64,000 nt of DNA, taken from Myxococcales bacterium. GTDB taxonomy: Bacteria; Myxococcota_A; Polyangia; Haliangiales; Haliangiaceae. Each line of letters starts with the position of its first letter. The first letter of the stretch is position 1. Location: contig JADJJK010000032.1 of NCBI GenBank assembly GCA_016706545.1, positions 18,732 through 82,731 of the forward strand. The letters run 5' to 3'. The position numbers and the translations under genes are program-made. Positions 10,201-18,752 of this stretch are shown here, piece after piece. Under the pieces are notes generated by a model. That model was not told where the DNA came from. It did no database searches and saw nothing but the letters and a program-made list of their open reading frames with translations.

Positions 10201-11575
10201 TCGGGAGCAGCAGGAGGCGCGCAACCGCCAGTGGAGCCAGGGCGAGCGCCGCTTCGAGGACGCGAGGAACGCCATGCGCGAGGCCGCGCGCATCCTCGAG
10301 AGCGCGCGCGAGCTGGGTGCGCGCAGATCCGAGCTCGCCAGCTCGCTGGCCGACGTGATGATGGAGCAGCTCACGCTGGCCGACTTCTTCGGCGACGCGG
10401 CGGCCATCGAGGATCTCGAGCCACGCCTGGCCACCTACGACGACGGCCGGCGCCTCGCCCGCTGGCGCCAGAGGACCGCGTTGCTGGTGCGCGCCAGCGG
10501 CGCCACCAGCATCGAGCTCCAGCGCTACCAGACTGGCGAGGGCGGGCGGCTCGCCGAGGAGCACGTCGCCCAGGAGGGCGGCGAGGCGCTGCGCGCCGAG
10601 GTGCCGCCTGGCTCGTACCGCGCCCGCGTCACCGCCCCCGGGATCGAGCCGGTGCTCTTGCCCTTCGTGGTCCGGCGCGAGCGCCCGGTCACCCTCGAGA
10701 TCCAGCTCCCGCAGCCCGGGCAGGTGCCCCCGGGCTTCGTCTATGTCCCCGCGGGCGCCTTCCTGCGCGGGAGCGAAGACCACCAGCACCCGGATCTGGC
10801 CTGGATCCGACGCAGCTTCTTTGACGCTCCGCCGCGCCACGAGGAGGTCACCGGGCCCTATCTCATCGGCCGCTACGAGGTGACCTTCGCGGACTGGCTC
10901 CGCTACCTGCGCACGCTCGACCCTGCCCGCTTGGCGGCGCGCCGGCAGAGCGGCGACATCACCCAGGCGCGCAGCGTGCGACTCGACGGCGACGGCCGCG
11001 GCCCCTTCACGTTGACCCTGCGCCCGCTGGGCGAGGCGTTCTCGGCCGTCGAGGGGCAGCCGCTGGTGTTCCCGCGGCGCCAGCTACGTCAGCGAGTGCG
11101 CTGGGAGCTGACCCCGGCCGCGGGTATCAACCGAGAAGACGCCGAGGCCTTCGCTGCGTGGCTCGACCGCACAGGTCAGGTGCCGGGCGCGCGGCTGTGT
11201 ACGCCGCTCGAGTGGGAGCGCGCGGCCCGCGGCGCCGATGGGCGTCGCTTTCCGCACGGCAACGACCTGCGGCCCAGCGACGCCAACATCGACGAGACCT
11301 ACAGCCGAGAGGCGCTGAGCCCCGACGAGGTCGGCGCCCACCCAGCCAGCGTCTCGCCGTTTGGCGTGCATGACCTGGCCGGCAACGCCTTCGAGCTGGT
11401 GACCAACGGCCCGCACGAGATCGAGATGCGCGGTGGTAGCTGGTGGAACGGCTCGCTGACCGCGACGGCCATGAACGTCACCGCCATCCAGCCCTCTCGC
11501 CGGGACCCGTACATCGGCGTCCGCCTGTGCGCCAGCGTGTCGCCGCGGCCAAAGGCTCGACGCCGCGCGCCATGA
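7259..11575 (+). CDS. Ser/Thr protein kinase - nSTAND NTPase - FGE-like fusion, membrane-anchored
   Basis: A 1,438-residue signalling protein. The frame is open far upstream, but homology begins after a GTG at 7259, which I take as the start. The kinase domain has GSGGMG (about 24-29), VALK, HRDIKPSN (about 133) and DFG (about 153). An Ala/Pro-rich insertion of about 145 residues then separates DFG from YMAPE (about 329). PYRGLSPFE opens an nSTAND1-type NTPase with Walker A GDSGIGKSS (about 474-482) and Walker B-like VLCLIDQAEEL. A transmembrane helix lies at about 893-915, then a charged coiled-coil. The C-terminal formylglycine-generating-enzyme-like domain (about 1155-1430) includes PAGAFLRG, RLCTPLEWERAARG and RGGSWW. 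The kinase-STAND half is likely cytosolic and the FGE half extracytoplasmic. No gene partner is evident. Confidence 0.88.
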   Translation: MTSGTLPARPTDIDEFRLIRILGSGGMGAVYLAHDTILDRSVALKLMRVGASEEHRLRFLTEARALARLDHPNVVSIFRAGVAAGGEPYLVQELVAGSSVDRATLPVSPRRALELALGIARGLAAAHRRGVLHRDIKPSNIMIDDTGTPRLLDFGLAKLTGAAPPASARPHPPGHRADVDHPDDRPPARVAPKPAASPLATTLQTRLPRPSDAARPAGSTDAPRLAAEERSPPTPPSAPDLAVTADLPAAPVAPLAVTADLPAAPSALLAVTADLPAAPSAPLAVTADLPAAPPSAATDRLLADGPVPQGSPEDPTSAGAILGTPRYMAPEVWRGEPASLRSDLYSLGAVFYELLTGEPPYLQPDLESLQRAVLEGAPAPPVAARVSGLDADFAELVTRCLARQASDRPQSADEVVFQLERIAAGAPPIPEGSPYRGLSPFEAEQRALFFGRGPEISAIVDRLRGASLVVVTGDSGIGKSSLCRAGVLPAVAAGALEVGGSSRRWQTRVISPGPRPASALLAALGLAESAEPSAQADPAAPAAPAAPAAPAAPTDPAAPAAPATPAELAGDAQPLAQRLARRFAGGTTGVLCLIDQAEELVTQSQPAQAARAGDLLASIAEGIPGVKVLVAVRGDFLTRVAALPGVRGSLTDSLHLVRGLSPEDARAVVVEPARAKGVRFETEAMVQSLVDSILERPAALPLLQFALAELWGHRDIERAVIPARALTEIGGVAGALASHADRVLTALGGPERIAARRVLLALVSGERTRRSCARGELLGGGDSSASARALEALVRGRLVAARDVADGDPVYELAHESLLSAWGTLRGWLDDAAGQRGIRTRLGAAADEWHRLGRRRELLWKRSQLTETAQLTELTQGDRAFLDASRAAARRRVALAVALTAAIPAAAALTWWSASYRERERRELLVDQRRADADAAMQRAHAALTEAHGLRAEATARFRGAAAPKLRSDVPEVAQALSRHYREQQEARNRQWSQGERRFEDARNAMREAARILESARELGARRSELASSLADVMMEQLTLADFFGDAAAIEDLEPRLATYDDGRRLARWRQRTALLVRASGATSIELQRYQTGEGGRLAEEHVAQEGGEALRAEVPPGSYRARVTAPGIEPVLLPFVVRRERPVTLEIQLPQPGQVPPGFVYVPAGAFLRGSEDHQHPDLAWIRRSFFDAPPRHEEVTGPYLIGRYEVTFADWLRYLRTLDPARLAARRQSGDITQARSVRLDGDGRGPFTLTLRPLGEAFSAVEGQPLVFPRRQLRQRVRWELTPAAGINREDAEAFAAWLDRTGQVPGARLCTPLEWERAARGADGRRFPHGNDLRPSDANIDETYSREALSPDEVGAHPASVSPFGVHDLAGNAFELVTNGPHEIEMRGGSWWNGSLTATAMNVTAIQPSRRDPYIGVRLCASVSPRPKARRRAP
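7979..8146 (+). repeat. 42-bp tandem repeat (4 copies) in the kinase activation loop
   Basis: Four copies of a 42-bp unit begin at 7979, 8021, 8063 and 8105, each encoding a 14-residue block of the type LAVTADLPAAPSAP. They lie inside the kinase gene, between the DFG and APE motifs. Copies differ by only a few bases, so copy number could change in frame. Confidence 0.85.
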
Positions 11576-11588
11576 GGCGACCTGCGCG

Positions 11589-13027
11589 CTACAGCGGCGC
11601 GATCCAGCCGATGACGTCGCCGGTCTGCGAGGCTGGCCCGTAGCCAAGCCCGGCCATCGTCGCCAGGTCCGCGGTGGTCGAGGTGAGATCTGAGGTCGTC
11701 GGATGGCGATACAACCGCAGCGGCACCATGTTCGGCATCGCCTGCGTGGCGTACACGTACCCCTCGTCCAGGCGCTCGAACTGCGGCGCCACGAAGCGCG
11801 GATCCTGGCTCTTTGCCAGGAAGTGGTCCTGCGTCTGCAGGTTGGTGTAGAGCGAGACCGCCACCAGCGAACTCAGCGGCACACTCAAGGGTGGGATCCG
11901 CAGCAAGATCCCATCCGTCCCCGCGTACTCGTACCCTGGCTGCGGCGGCTTCTCCTGATCGACGTTGTGATAGCCGCGCACCGTGGTCACCCGATCGACG
12001 CCCCCGATCCAGCGCTCCAGGCGAAGCTGGTTGTACTTGCTGGCGAAGAACATCACCGCGCCGTCCTGCGCGATCAGGTCGTCGATCGTGGTGTCCGAGC
12101 AATCGGGCAAGTTGACCACGCACGTGTTGGTGATGATCGGCCAGCGCAGCTTGCCGATGCACGACGCACGTCGGTGCCCCGGCGGAAACGCGGTCTCGAA
12201 GTAGTAGTCGGTGGTGTTCGGCGGCCACTCGGCGAGCGTGAGCGTCTTGATCTGCGCGCCCGGCCAGACCTGATTGACCCCCACGTCGTCGAGAAACGAG
12301 ATCGAGGTCCCCGTCCGGGTGCTGGTCGCGCCGATGGCGCAGTAGTCCGCGGTGACGCCCTGCATGCAGGCCTGATGCGCGCCCCACATCGCGCCGGCGC
12401 TCGTTAGCCCTGGCGCGTAGCCCCACCGCAGGCACTTCGCCGCTGCCCCGTCCACGCACGCGAGCGTGATGCGGCCCGGCGTCGCCAGGTGCGCCCCGGT
12501 GCGCGAGATGGCGCCCACCAGCGGCACGGCGTCGTCGCAGACGCGCCGGACCGCGCCGCTGGCGTCCTTGACGTCAACCTTGTAGTGCGTGGTGTTGAGA
12601 TCTCCCCAGGCGACCGTGAGGATCGCCCAGTAGGTCCCTACCGCGCTGGGCAGGGTCAAGCCGTTGAACGCCGGGGTCGTCCCGGAGAAGGTGCCGTCGC
12701 CGCCGACGGACTTGAGCGACGCGGTCCCCACCACCGATACCTGCTGGGCGAACTTGCCGCGGGTGCCGGTGGTGCGCACGCTGAAGTACTCCGTCGCGGC
12801 GGTGTCCGTGTACGGCGCCGCGTCGAGCAACTCCCCCAGGACGTAGCGCCCGTTGGGCTGCTCCTCGTTGGTGGCGCACGCTGGCGAGTTGGCCCGAGAG
12901 CGACACCTGTGACGCCAGCGACGGAGGTGGCGCAGCGTGATCCTGGCGGCGGCAACACCTCGTCCTCTCCTGCTACGGGGAAACAACCAACAGCTCCGAT
13001 CCCCGCGAATGCCAAGAAGGCGCGCAT
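11589..13027 (-). CDS. ADYC-domain lipoprotein, N-terminus in a shifted frame
   Basis: The main body (to about 12,900) encodes an extracytoplasmic domain with the motif VTADYCAIG and surrounding Cys/Trp-rich sequence, the signature of the ADYC-domain family common in myxobacteria and of unknown function. Read in its own frame upstream, it has no plausible start or signal. A different frame supplies both: ATG at 13027 preceded by AGAGGA, then MRAFLAFAGIGAVGC, a classic lipoprotein signal. The two frames must join by an indel between about 12,960 and 12,880. The gene is therefore either a recent frameshift or a sequence error; without it the product is a lipoprotein of about 480 residues. Promoter-like AT-rich DNA with the palindrome TATTGCAATA lies about 40 bp upstream of the ATG. 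Confidence 0.6.
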
Positions 13028-13393
13028 AAGTCCTCTTTGTTTGGCCACAGCCACGTATATTGCAATACAAGCGCCATCGTAACCTCTCAATTCCTGGTTC
13101 TGGCGAGGAGTCGTCCTCCTCTCGTCGCAAGAACGGCATGCCGAAACGGCATCTCCAGGTGCCAGTGGGGGTCCCTGGAAAGGCCGAGCCCACGAGTTGG
13201 CCACTCGCACCCCCTGCGTTCGCTCCGAAACCACGCGCCGCGCATGCGTCCCTCCTCGTTTCCATCCAAGGCCGGCGCGTAGATGACGCCCCGGCTGCCA
13301 TGCTGTAGGGTTGCCGCCGTGCTCGGCCCCGTGTCCTCGATCCGCGCCACAAGGCCGCGATGCCTCGTCGGAGCCCCCGGCCCTGGGACCCTC
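13028..13393. other. Intergenic spacer between divergent ADYC and rluF genes
   Basis: A 366-bp spacer. It contains the AT-rich palindrome TATTGCAATA next to the ADYC gene start, the likely promoter zone of that gene. The rest is unremarkable GC-rich DNA; no RNA gene or small ORF with a ribosome site was recognised. Confidence 0.4.
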
Positions 13394-14218
13394 ATGACCG
13401 ATCGCCTGCGGATCAACCGCTTCTTCACCGAGCACGGCGTCTGCTCTCGCCGGGCCGCGGACCGCTACGTCGAAGCCGGCCGGGTCAGGATCAACGGGGT
13501 CCCGGCCAAGCTCGGCGACACCGTCGGCCCAGGCGATGAGGTCACGCTCGATGGCGACCGCATCGGCCAGGACACCAGGCGCCGGGTGGTGCTGGCGTAT
13601 CACAAGCCGCCCGGCATCGAGTGTACGAGCGACCCGAGGGTGCCCGACAACATCATCGACGCGGTGAACTACCCCGAGCGCATCTTCCACATCGGCCGGC
13701 TCGACAAGTTCAGCGAGGGCCTCATCCTGCTCACCAACCGCGGCGAGCTGGTCAACCAGATCTTGCGCGCCCGTGGCCACCACGAGAAAGAGTACGTGGT
13801 CGACGTGGACCTGCCGATCTCGAGCGCCACGCTGGGGCGCATGCGCCACGGCATCGAGATCCTCGGCCGGATGACCGCGCCGTGTCAGGCAGAGCGCCTG
13901 GGTCCGCGCACGCTGCGCATGGTCCTCATCGAGGGCCGCAATCGCCAGATCCGGCGCATGTGTGAGGCCGAAGGGCTGCGCGTGCGGCGGCTGACGCGGG
14001 TCCGGGTGATGAACATCGAGCTGGGGCCGCTGCCCAGAGGCCGCTGGCGCGAACTTGCCCCCCGTGAGCTGGCGGACCTTGAGCGACGGCTGGCCCGCGC
14101 GGAGGCCCGACACGCCGCGCAGGTCCTCAGCCTCCAGGGCGCGGCAGGCCTCGCCAACGGCCCCAACAACGCCCCTCCCGGCGACGCCTCTCCCGACGAC
14201 GACGACGACGACGACTGA
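13394..14218 (+). CDS. rluF: 23S rRNA pseudouridine synthase, RluF-like
   Basis: A 274-residue protein starting MTDRLRINRFF at the ATG at 13394; the open frame upstream lacks family similarity. An S4 RNA-binding domain (CSRRAADRYVEAGRVRING) is followed by a RsuA/RluB/E/F-type catalytic domain. GRLDKFSEGLILLTN contains the catalytic Asp, and GRNRQIRRMCEAEGL is the C-terminal family motif. LVNQILRARGHHEKEYVV and the overall spacing fit RluF best among the paralogues. Predicted role: isomerising uridine in 23S rRNA (E. coli RluF acts at U2604). The C-terminus ends in a run of eight Asp residues after a Pro/Ala linker, which the E. coli enzyme lacks. mgtA starts 12 bp after the stop, suggesting co-transcription. 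Confidence 0.8.
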   Translation: MTDRLRINRFFTEHGVCSRRAADRYVEAGRVRINGVPAKLGDTVGPGDEVTLDGDRIGQDTRRRVVLAYHKPPGIECTSDPRVPDNIIDAVNYPERIFHIGRLDKFSEGLILLTNRGELVNQILRARGHHEKEYVVDVDLPISSATLGRMRHGIEILGRMTAPCQAERLGPRTLRMVLIEGRNRQIRRMCEAEGLRVRRLTRVRVMNIELGPLPRGRWRELAPRELADLERRLARAEARHAAQVLSLQGAAGLANGPNNAPPGDASPDDDDDDD

Positions 14219-14230
14219 CCCACACTAGCC

Positions 14231-16777
14231 ATGCCCAGCCACGCCCCCGAGCTCCCTTACTGGTCCTTGCCCGCTGCGGAGGTGATGCGACACCTGGGGG
14301 TCGATGAGCGGGGGCTGTCATCCGCCGAGGCGGCGCGACGCCTGGCGCGGTACGGCAAGAACCAGCTCGATCGGACCGGCACGACCTCGCGGCTGGCGGT
14401 GCTGGCCGCGCAGTTTCGCAGCCCGCTCATTCTCCTCTTGGTGTTCGCCGCGGCCACCTCGGCCGCCACCGGCGCGTACCTGGACGCCGCCATCGTGGTC
14501 GTCATCGTCAGCGCCGGCGCCGGCATCGGCTACCGTCGCGAGTACGTGGCGCGCAACGCCGTCGCCGCGCTGGCGGCGAGGATCCACGCGCGAGTCAGCG
14601 CCCTGCGCGATGGCGTCGCGACCGCGATCCCCAACACCGAGGTCGTGCCCGGCGATGTCCTCTTGCTGTCGGCCGGAAGCCTCATCCCGGCCGACCTGCG
14701 CCTGCTCCAGGCCACGGATTGCCATGTCAACGAGGCCGTCCTCACCGGGGAGAGCTTCCCGGCCGAGAAGCGAGCAGATCCCGTCGAGGCCACCGCCCCG
14801 CTGGCGGCGCGGAGCTCCTGCGCGTTCCAGGGCTCCAACGTGCGCAGCGGCACCGCGCGTGGCCTGGTGGTCGCCACCGGCGCGAGCACCCACTACGGCC
14901 AGCTCGCCGAGTCCTTGACCCGTCACGTCCCGCTCACCGCCTTCGAGCACGCGCTGCGCCAGTTCGGAGCCTTGCTCACCACCGCCATGCTGGTGGTGGT
15001 GCTGGTGGTGTTCGCGGTCAACGTCATCGTCGGTCGACCGCCGGTGGACACCTTGCTGTTCTCCATCGCGCTCGCCGTCGGCCTGTCCCCCGAGCTCCTG
15101 CCCGCCATCCTCGCCATCAACCTGGGCCGGGGCAGCCAGAACCTGGCGCGCCGCGGCGTGCTGGTGCGCCGGCTCTCGGCCATCGAGAACCTCGGCAGCA
15201 TGGACATCCTTTGCACCGACAAGACCGGCACGCTGACCGAGGGCGTGGTGGCGCTCGACGGAGCCTGGGACGCGCGCGGGGAGCGCTCACCCAGCACCCT
15301 GGCGATGGCCCGCGCCAACGCCGCGCTGCAGACCGGGCTCGCCAATCCGCTGGACCAGGCGATCTTGCAGAGCCCCCGGCCCGAAGCCGGCCGCCAGGCC
15401 GAGGCCGAAGCCGAAGCCGATCTGCTGGCCGCGCAGAAGCTCGGCGAGATCCCCTACGACTTCATCCGCAAGCGGCTGAGCGTGGTCCTGCGCGACCGCA
15501 GCGGGATCCGCCTGCTCACCAAGGGCGCCTTCGAGGGCGTGCTGGAGGCGTGCGACTACGATCAAGACGGCAACCAGCTCACCGCGCAGGCCCGCGCCGA
15601 GCTGCGGCAGCGCTACACCGCGTGGACCGCCGCTGGCGTGCGTGTGCTCGCGGTCGCGCAGCGGCGACTGACCGAGGATGAGCCGCGCGATCGCGGCGCC
15701 GAGCGTGGCCTGACGTTCGCCGGCTTTCTCACCTTCATCGATCGGCCCAAGGCCGACGTGGCGGCCACCATCGTGAGCCTGGCCGCGCTCGGCGTCACCA
15801 TCAAGCTCATCACCGGGGACAGCGAGCTGGTGGCGCGTCACGTCGCGACCGCCGTCGGGCTGCCGGTGCGCGACGTGCTCACCGGCCGGGACCTCGACGA
15901 CCTGCACGACGACGCCCTGCGCGCCGCGGCGGAGACCTGCGACCTCTTCGCCGAGGTCGATCCAAACCAGAAGCAGCGCATCATCACCGCCCTGCGGCTG
16001 CGCGGCCACGTCGTCGGCTTCCTCGGTGATGGCGTCAACGACGCCCCGGCCATGCACGCAGCCGACACCGGCATCTCTGTCGACTCCGCGGTGGAGGTCG
16101 CCAAGGAGGCGGCGGACTTCGTCCTCCTCGAGCACGACCTCGACGTCATCCGCGGCGGCATCGAGGAGGGTCGCCGCACCTTCGCCAACACGATGAAGTA
16201 CGTGCTCACCACCACCAGCGCCAACCTGGGCAACATGATCAGCATGGCCGCGGCGTCCCTGGTGTTGCCATTTCTGCCGCTGACCGCGGGCCAGATCTTG
16301 CTCAACAACCTGCTCTCGGACATCCCCGCGGTCGGCATCGCTGATGATCGCGTCGACCCGGAGGCGGTGGCCAAGCCCCGGCGCTGGGACCAGCGCGCGG
16401 TCGCCCGGTTCATGCTCCAGTTCGGCCTGCTCAGCTCGGTGTTCGACATCCTCACGTTCGTCGTGCTGCGCGTGGGGTTCGGCGCCGACGCGGCGCTGTT
16501 TCGCACCGGATGGTTCGTCGAGTCGCTGCTCACCGAGCTGGTGATCGCGCTCGTGGTCCGCACCCGCCGCCCCGCGTACGCCAGCCGGCCCGGCCGCATC
16601 CTGCTCATCTCCACCGCGGTCCTCCTCCCGGTGTCCCTGGCGATCCCGTACCTCCCCGGCGCAGCCCACCTCGGCTTCGTCGCACCGCCCCTGTCCTTGC
16701 CCCCCGTCCTGATCGCGATCACCGCGCTCTACGTCCTCGCGGCCGAGCTGCTCAAACGACACAGCGCAGCATTGTGA
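14231..16777 (+). CDS. mgtA: Magnesium-importing P-type ATPase, MgtA-like
   Basis: An 848-residue P3B-type ATPase. The actuator motif LTGES is at about residues 172-176. The phosphorylation motif DKTGT has its Asp at about residue 330, within GSMDILCTDKTGTLTEG. The hinge motif GDGVNDAP is at about residue 600. Predicted membrane segments include LILLLVFAAATSAATGAYL, a pair flanking LAVGLSPELLPAI (the M4 ion-site motif typical of MgtA/MgtB), and several near the C-terminus. Predicted role: ATP-driven Mg2+ import across the inner membrane. It follows rluF closely. No leader or Mg-sensing element can be placed because the upstream gap is only 12 bp. The length is close to the E. coli MgtA length. 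Confidence 0.85.
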   Translation: MPSHAPELPYWSLPAAEVMRHLGVDERGLSSAEAARRLARYGKNQLDRTGTTSRLAVLAAQFRSPLILLLVFAAATSAATGAYLDAAIVVVIVSAGAGIGYRREYVARNAVAALAARIHARVSALRDGVATAIPNTEVVPGDVLLLSAGSLIPADLRLLQATDCHVNEAVLTGESFPAEKRADPVEATAPLAARSSCAFQGSNVRSGTARGLVVATGASTHYGQLAESLTRHVPLTAFEHALRQFGALLTTAMLVVVLVVFAVNVIVGRPPVDTLLFSIALAVGLSPELLPAILAINLGRGSQNLARRGVLVRRLSAIENLGSMDILCTDKTGTLTEGVVALDGAWDARGERSPSTLAMARANAALQTGLANPLDQAILQSPRPEAGRQAEAEAEADLLAAQKLGEIPYDFIRKRLSVVLRDRSGIRLLTKGAFEGVLEACDYDQDGNQLTAQARAELRQRYTAWTAAGVRVLAVAQRRLTEDEPRDRGAERGLTFAGFLTFIDRPKADVAATIVSLAALGVTIKLITGDSELVARHVATAVGLPVRDVLTGRDLDDLHDDALRAAAETCDLFAEVDPNQKQRIITALRLRGHVVGFLGDGVNDAPAMHAADTGISVDSAVEVAKEAADFVLLEHDLDVIRGGIEEGRRTFANTMKYVLTTTSANLGNMISMAAASLVLPFLPLTAGQILLNNLLSDIPAVGIADDRVDPEAVAKPRRWDQRAVARFMLQFGLLSSVFDILTFVVLRVGFGADAALFRTGWFVESLLTELVIALVVRTRRPAYASRPGRILLISTAVLLPVSLAIPYLPGAAHLGFVAPPLSLPPVLIAITALYVLAAELLKRHSAAL

Positions 16778-16840
16778 GCGCCGTGAGCCGCGCGCGAGCA
16801 ACCCTCGGCGAGCGGTAGACCCGATTACGCCTCCACCCGG

Positions 16841-16855
16841 TGGCGCAGAAACTGC
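16841..16855 (+). promoter_or_regulatory. Possible sigma-54 promoter before the stress-protein pair
   Basis: TGGCGC-AGAAA-CTGC fits the -24/-12 consensus TGGCAC-N5-TTGC with GG and GC at the required spacing, 103 bp upstream of the universal stress protein start. One short match in GC-rich DNA can arise by chance. Confidence 0.22.
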
Positions 16856-16957
16856 GGCCCTGGCAGCCAAGACGCAAGGACCGCGCGCGCGCAGCACGCC
16901 TGCCCCTGGCGACGCCAGCCTGTGCTGTCCGGAATGCCAAGTGCATCACCTGCCACC

Positions 16958-17401
16958 ATGACGACTATCTCCCGCATCCTGGTGCCCACGGACTTCTCCG
17001 ACTGCGCGACCCGCGCGCTCGAGTATGCGATCGAGCTAGCCTCCAAGCTGTCGGCGACGATCGTCCTTGCCCATGTGTTTCTGCCCCCCATCGTCTACAT
17101 GCCCGACGGCATCTGGGCGCTGCCCGAGGGCGCCCCCAACGTCCACGACAAGCTGCTGGAGGCGCTCGACAAGCTCGCGGCGCAGACCCGGGTCGCCAGC
17201 TCGCGCCCGGTCGAGACCACCCTCGTCGAGGGCGATCCGGCCAAGGAGATCGTCAAGGCCGCCACCCACCAGGCCTGCGATCTCATCGTCATCGGCACCC
17301 ATGGCCGCAGCGGCCTGTCGCACCTGGTCCTTGGCTCGGTCGCGGAGAAGGTCGTGCAGCACGCGACCTGTCCGGTCCTGAGCGTGGCCCTGCGCAAGTA
17401 G
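16958..17401 (+). CDS. Universal stress protein (UspA family)
   Basis: A 147-residue single-domain Usp. The ATG at 16958 gives MTTISRILVPTDFSD, the canonical N-terminus; an in-frame upstream ATG at 16922 only adds unrelated residues. The ATP-binding signature of the form G-x2-G-x9-G-S/T appears in GTHGRSGLSHLVLGSVAE near the C-terminus. The final strand CPVLSVALRK is typical. Predicted role: a cytosolic stress or dormancy protein of unknown precise biochemistry. An HPF-family gene begins 32 bp downstream, so the two probably form a small stress/hibernation operon. A possible sigma-54 site lies about 100 bp upstream. Confidence 0.88.
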   Translation: MTTISRILVPTDFSDCATRALEYAIELASKLSATIVLAHVFLPPIVYMPDGIWALPEGAPNVHDKLLEALDKLAAQTRVASSRPVETTLVEGDPAKEIVKAATHQACDLIVIGTHGRSGLSHLVLGSVAEKVVQHATCPVLSVALRK

Positions 17402-17433
17402 GCCCGCGCGGCGGCCCGCGTCTGGCGCGCCGT

Positions 17434-17823
17434 ATGCACCTTCCGAGAGCTGTGCCATTCCAAACCCACGTCACGTTCCGGAACATGGAATCCAGCGACG
17501 CTCTCTCTGCCCGCATCAGCGAGCATGCGGCCAAGCTTGCACAGTTCTACGACGGCATCACCCGCTGCGACGTGCTGGTCGAGATCCCCCACCGCCACAA
17601 AGCCGCCGGGCGGCTCTTTCACGTCCGGGTTCACCTGCACCTCAAGGGTGCAGACCTCATCGTCTCGCGAGATCCGGGGATCGAGGACACCCACGAAGAC
17701 CCGTATCTCGCGGTCCGCGACGCCTTCGTGACCGCCCGCCGCCAGGTGCAGAACGTCGTGGAGCGACTGCGCGGCGAGGTCAAGCTCCACGAGGCCGAGG
17801 CCGAGGCCGCCCAGGCCACCTGA
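17434..17823 (+). CDS. hpf: Ribosome hibernation factor, short HPF / RaiA-like
   Basis: A 129-residue protein of the HPF/RaiA (sigma-54 modulation) family. THVTFRNMESSDALSARISEHAAKL followed by a basic, His-rich beta-sheet segment and AVRDAFVTARRQVQNVVERL is the family fold signature. Only the N-terminal domain is present, so it resembles the short form that works with a dimerisation partner or protects ribosomes as a monomer. The start is the ATG at 17434; the long open frame upstream of it overlaps the Usp gene and has no similarity. It sits directly behind the universal stress protein gene, supporting a joint role in stationary-phase or stress survival. The E. coli name is used by similarity only. 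Confidence 0.8.
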   Translation: MHLPRAVPFQTHVTFRNMESSDALSARISEHAAKLAQFYDGITRCDVLVEIPHRHKAAGRLFHVRVHLHLKGADLIVSRDPGIEDTHEDPYLAVRDAFVTARRQVQNVVERLRGEVKLHEAEAEAAQAT

Positions 17824-17943
17824 CCTGGGGCCGCCCGCCCCAATGGTAGCGCCCGCTGCCACTGCCTGGCGGTCAGAGACTCGCAGTCGGACCACCAAAG
17901 CGCTGCGCTGGCGCTGCCGCCGCGGCGCCAACCGTGACACCAT

Positions 17944-18638
17944 GTGGTGGTGCCCCCAGCTCGCGTGAAGCCTCGTGGACGCAAGGTCGCGACTGCCACC
18001 AAGCAGCGTACCGCCGCTGCAACTTCCCCGGCCAAGCGCCAAAGGTCGTCGGCCGCCGGCCGCCGCCAAGGTCGCTGCGGCAAAGCCCGCCGCCGCAAAG
18101 CCCGCCGCCGCAAAGCTCGCTGCCGCAAAGCCCGCCGCGGTAAAGCCCGCCGCCGCAAAGCTCGCTGCCGGCAAGCCCGCCGCCGGCAAGCCCGCCGCCG
18201 GCAAGCCCGCCACGCTAAAGCCGCCGCCAAGCCGCGGGCCAAGAAGCCCGTTGCCCAGCGCACACCAGCGGCGCGCGCGGATTTCGGCAAGCCGATCACC
18301 AACTTCTTCGCTCGCCAGCCGGCGCGGCTGCGGCCCGTCTTGCAGGAGCTGCGGGTCCTCGTGGAGGAGAGCGCGCCCGACGCCACCGCTTCGATCAAGT
18401 GGGGCATGCCCTTCTACGAGATCGCCGGCACCATGATGTGCGCGATCGGCGCTCACAAGGCCCACGTCAACCTGATCTTGCCGGGCCCCCCCGGCACCTA
18501 CGCAGATCCGCAAGGCCTGCTGCGAGGCGACGGCAAGACCGGCCGGCACCTGCGCGTGGTGTCGGTGGAAGAGGTCCCGACGCCGCGGTCCGTGGATGGC
18601 TGCGCACCGCGGCCACCCGCGCGCGCTCCCACGACTGA
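17944..18638 (+). pseudogene. DUF1801 protein with H1-like basic tail, several frame breaks
   Basis: The DUF1801 (YdhG-like) domain is clear: FGKPITNFF, IKWGMPFYEI, GDGKTGRHLRV. It follows an Ala/Lys/Pro-rich N-terminal tail resembling histone H1 (AAAKPAAAKLAAAKP and similar). Restoring the natural protein needs three frame changes: near 18,040 into the AAAKP frame, near 18,210 back out, and near 18,579. The last shift restores the expected end AAVRGWLRTAATRARSHD before a stop at 18638. The tail is encoded by 15-bp-type GCCGCCGCAAAGCCC repeats prone to slippage, so two of the shifts lie in repetitive DNA. The GTG at 17944 is the likeliest start. Either a decaying gene, a slippage-variable one, or sequence error. 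Confidence 0.55.
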
Positions 18639-18752
18639 GCCCGTCCGTCGCTGGGCGTCGCTGGGCGTCGCTGGGCGTCGCGTCGCCGCGCCCCGAGGTC
18701 CCCAAGGTCTCCGAGCGCTGGCGCGACGACCTGCCCGTGCTACGTCTTGCGA

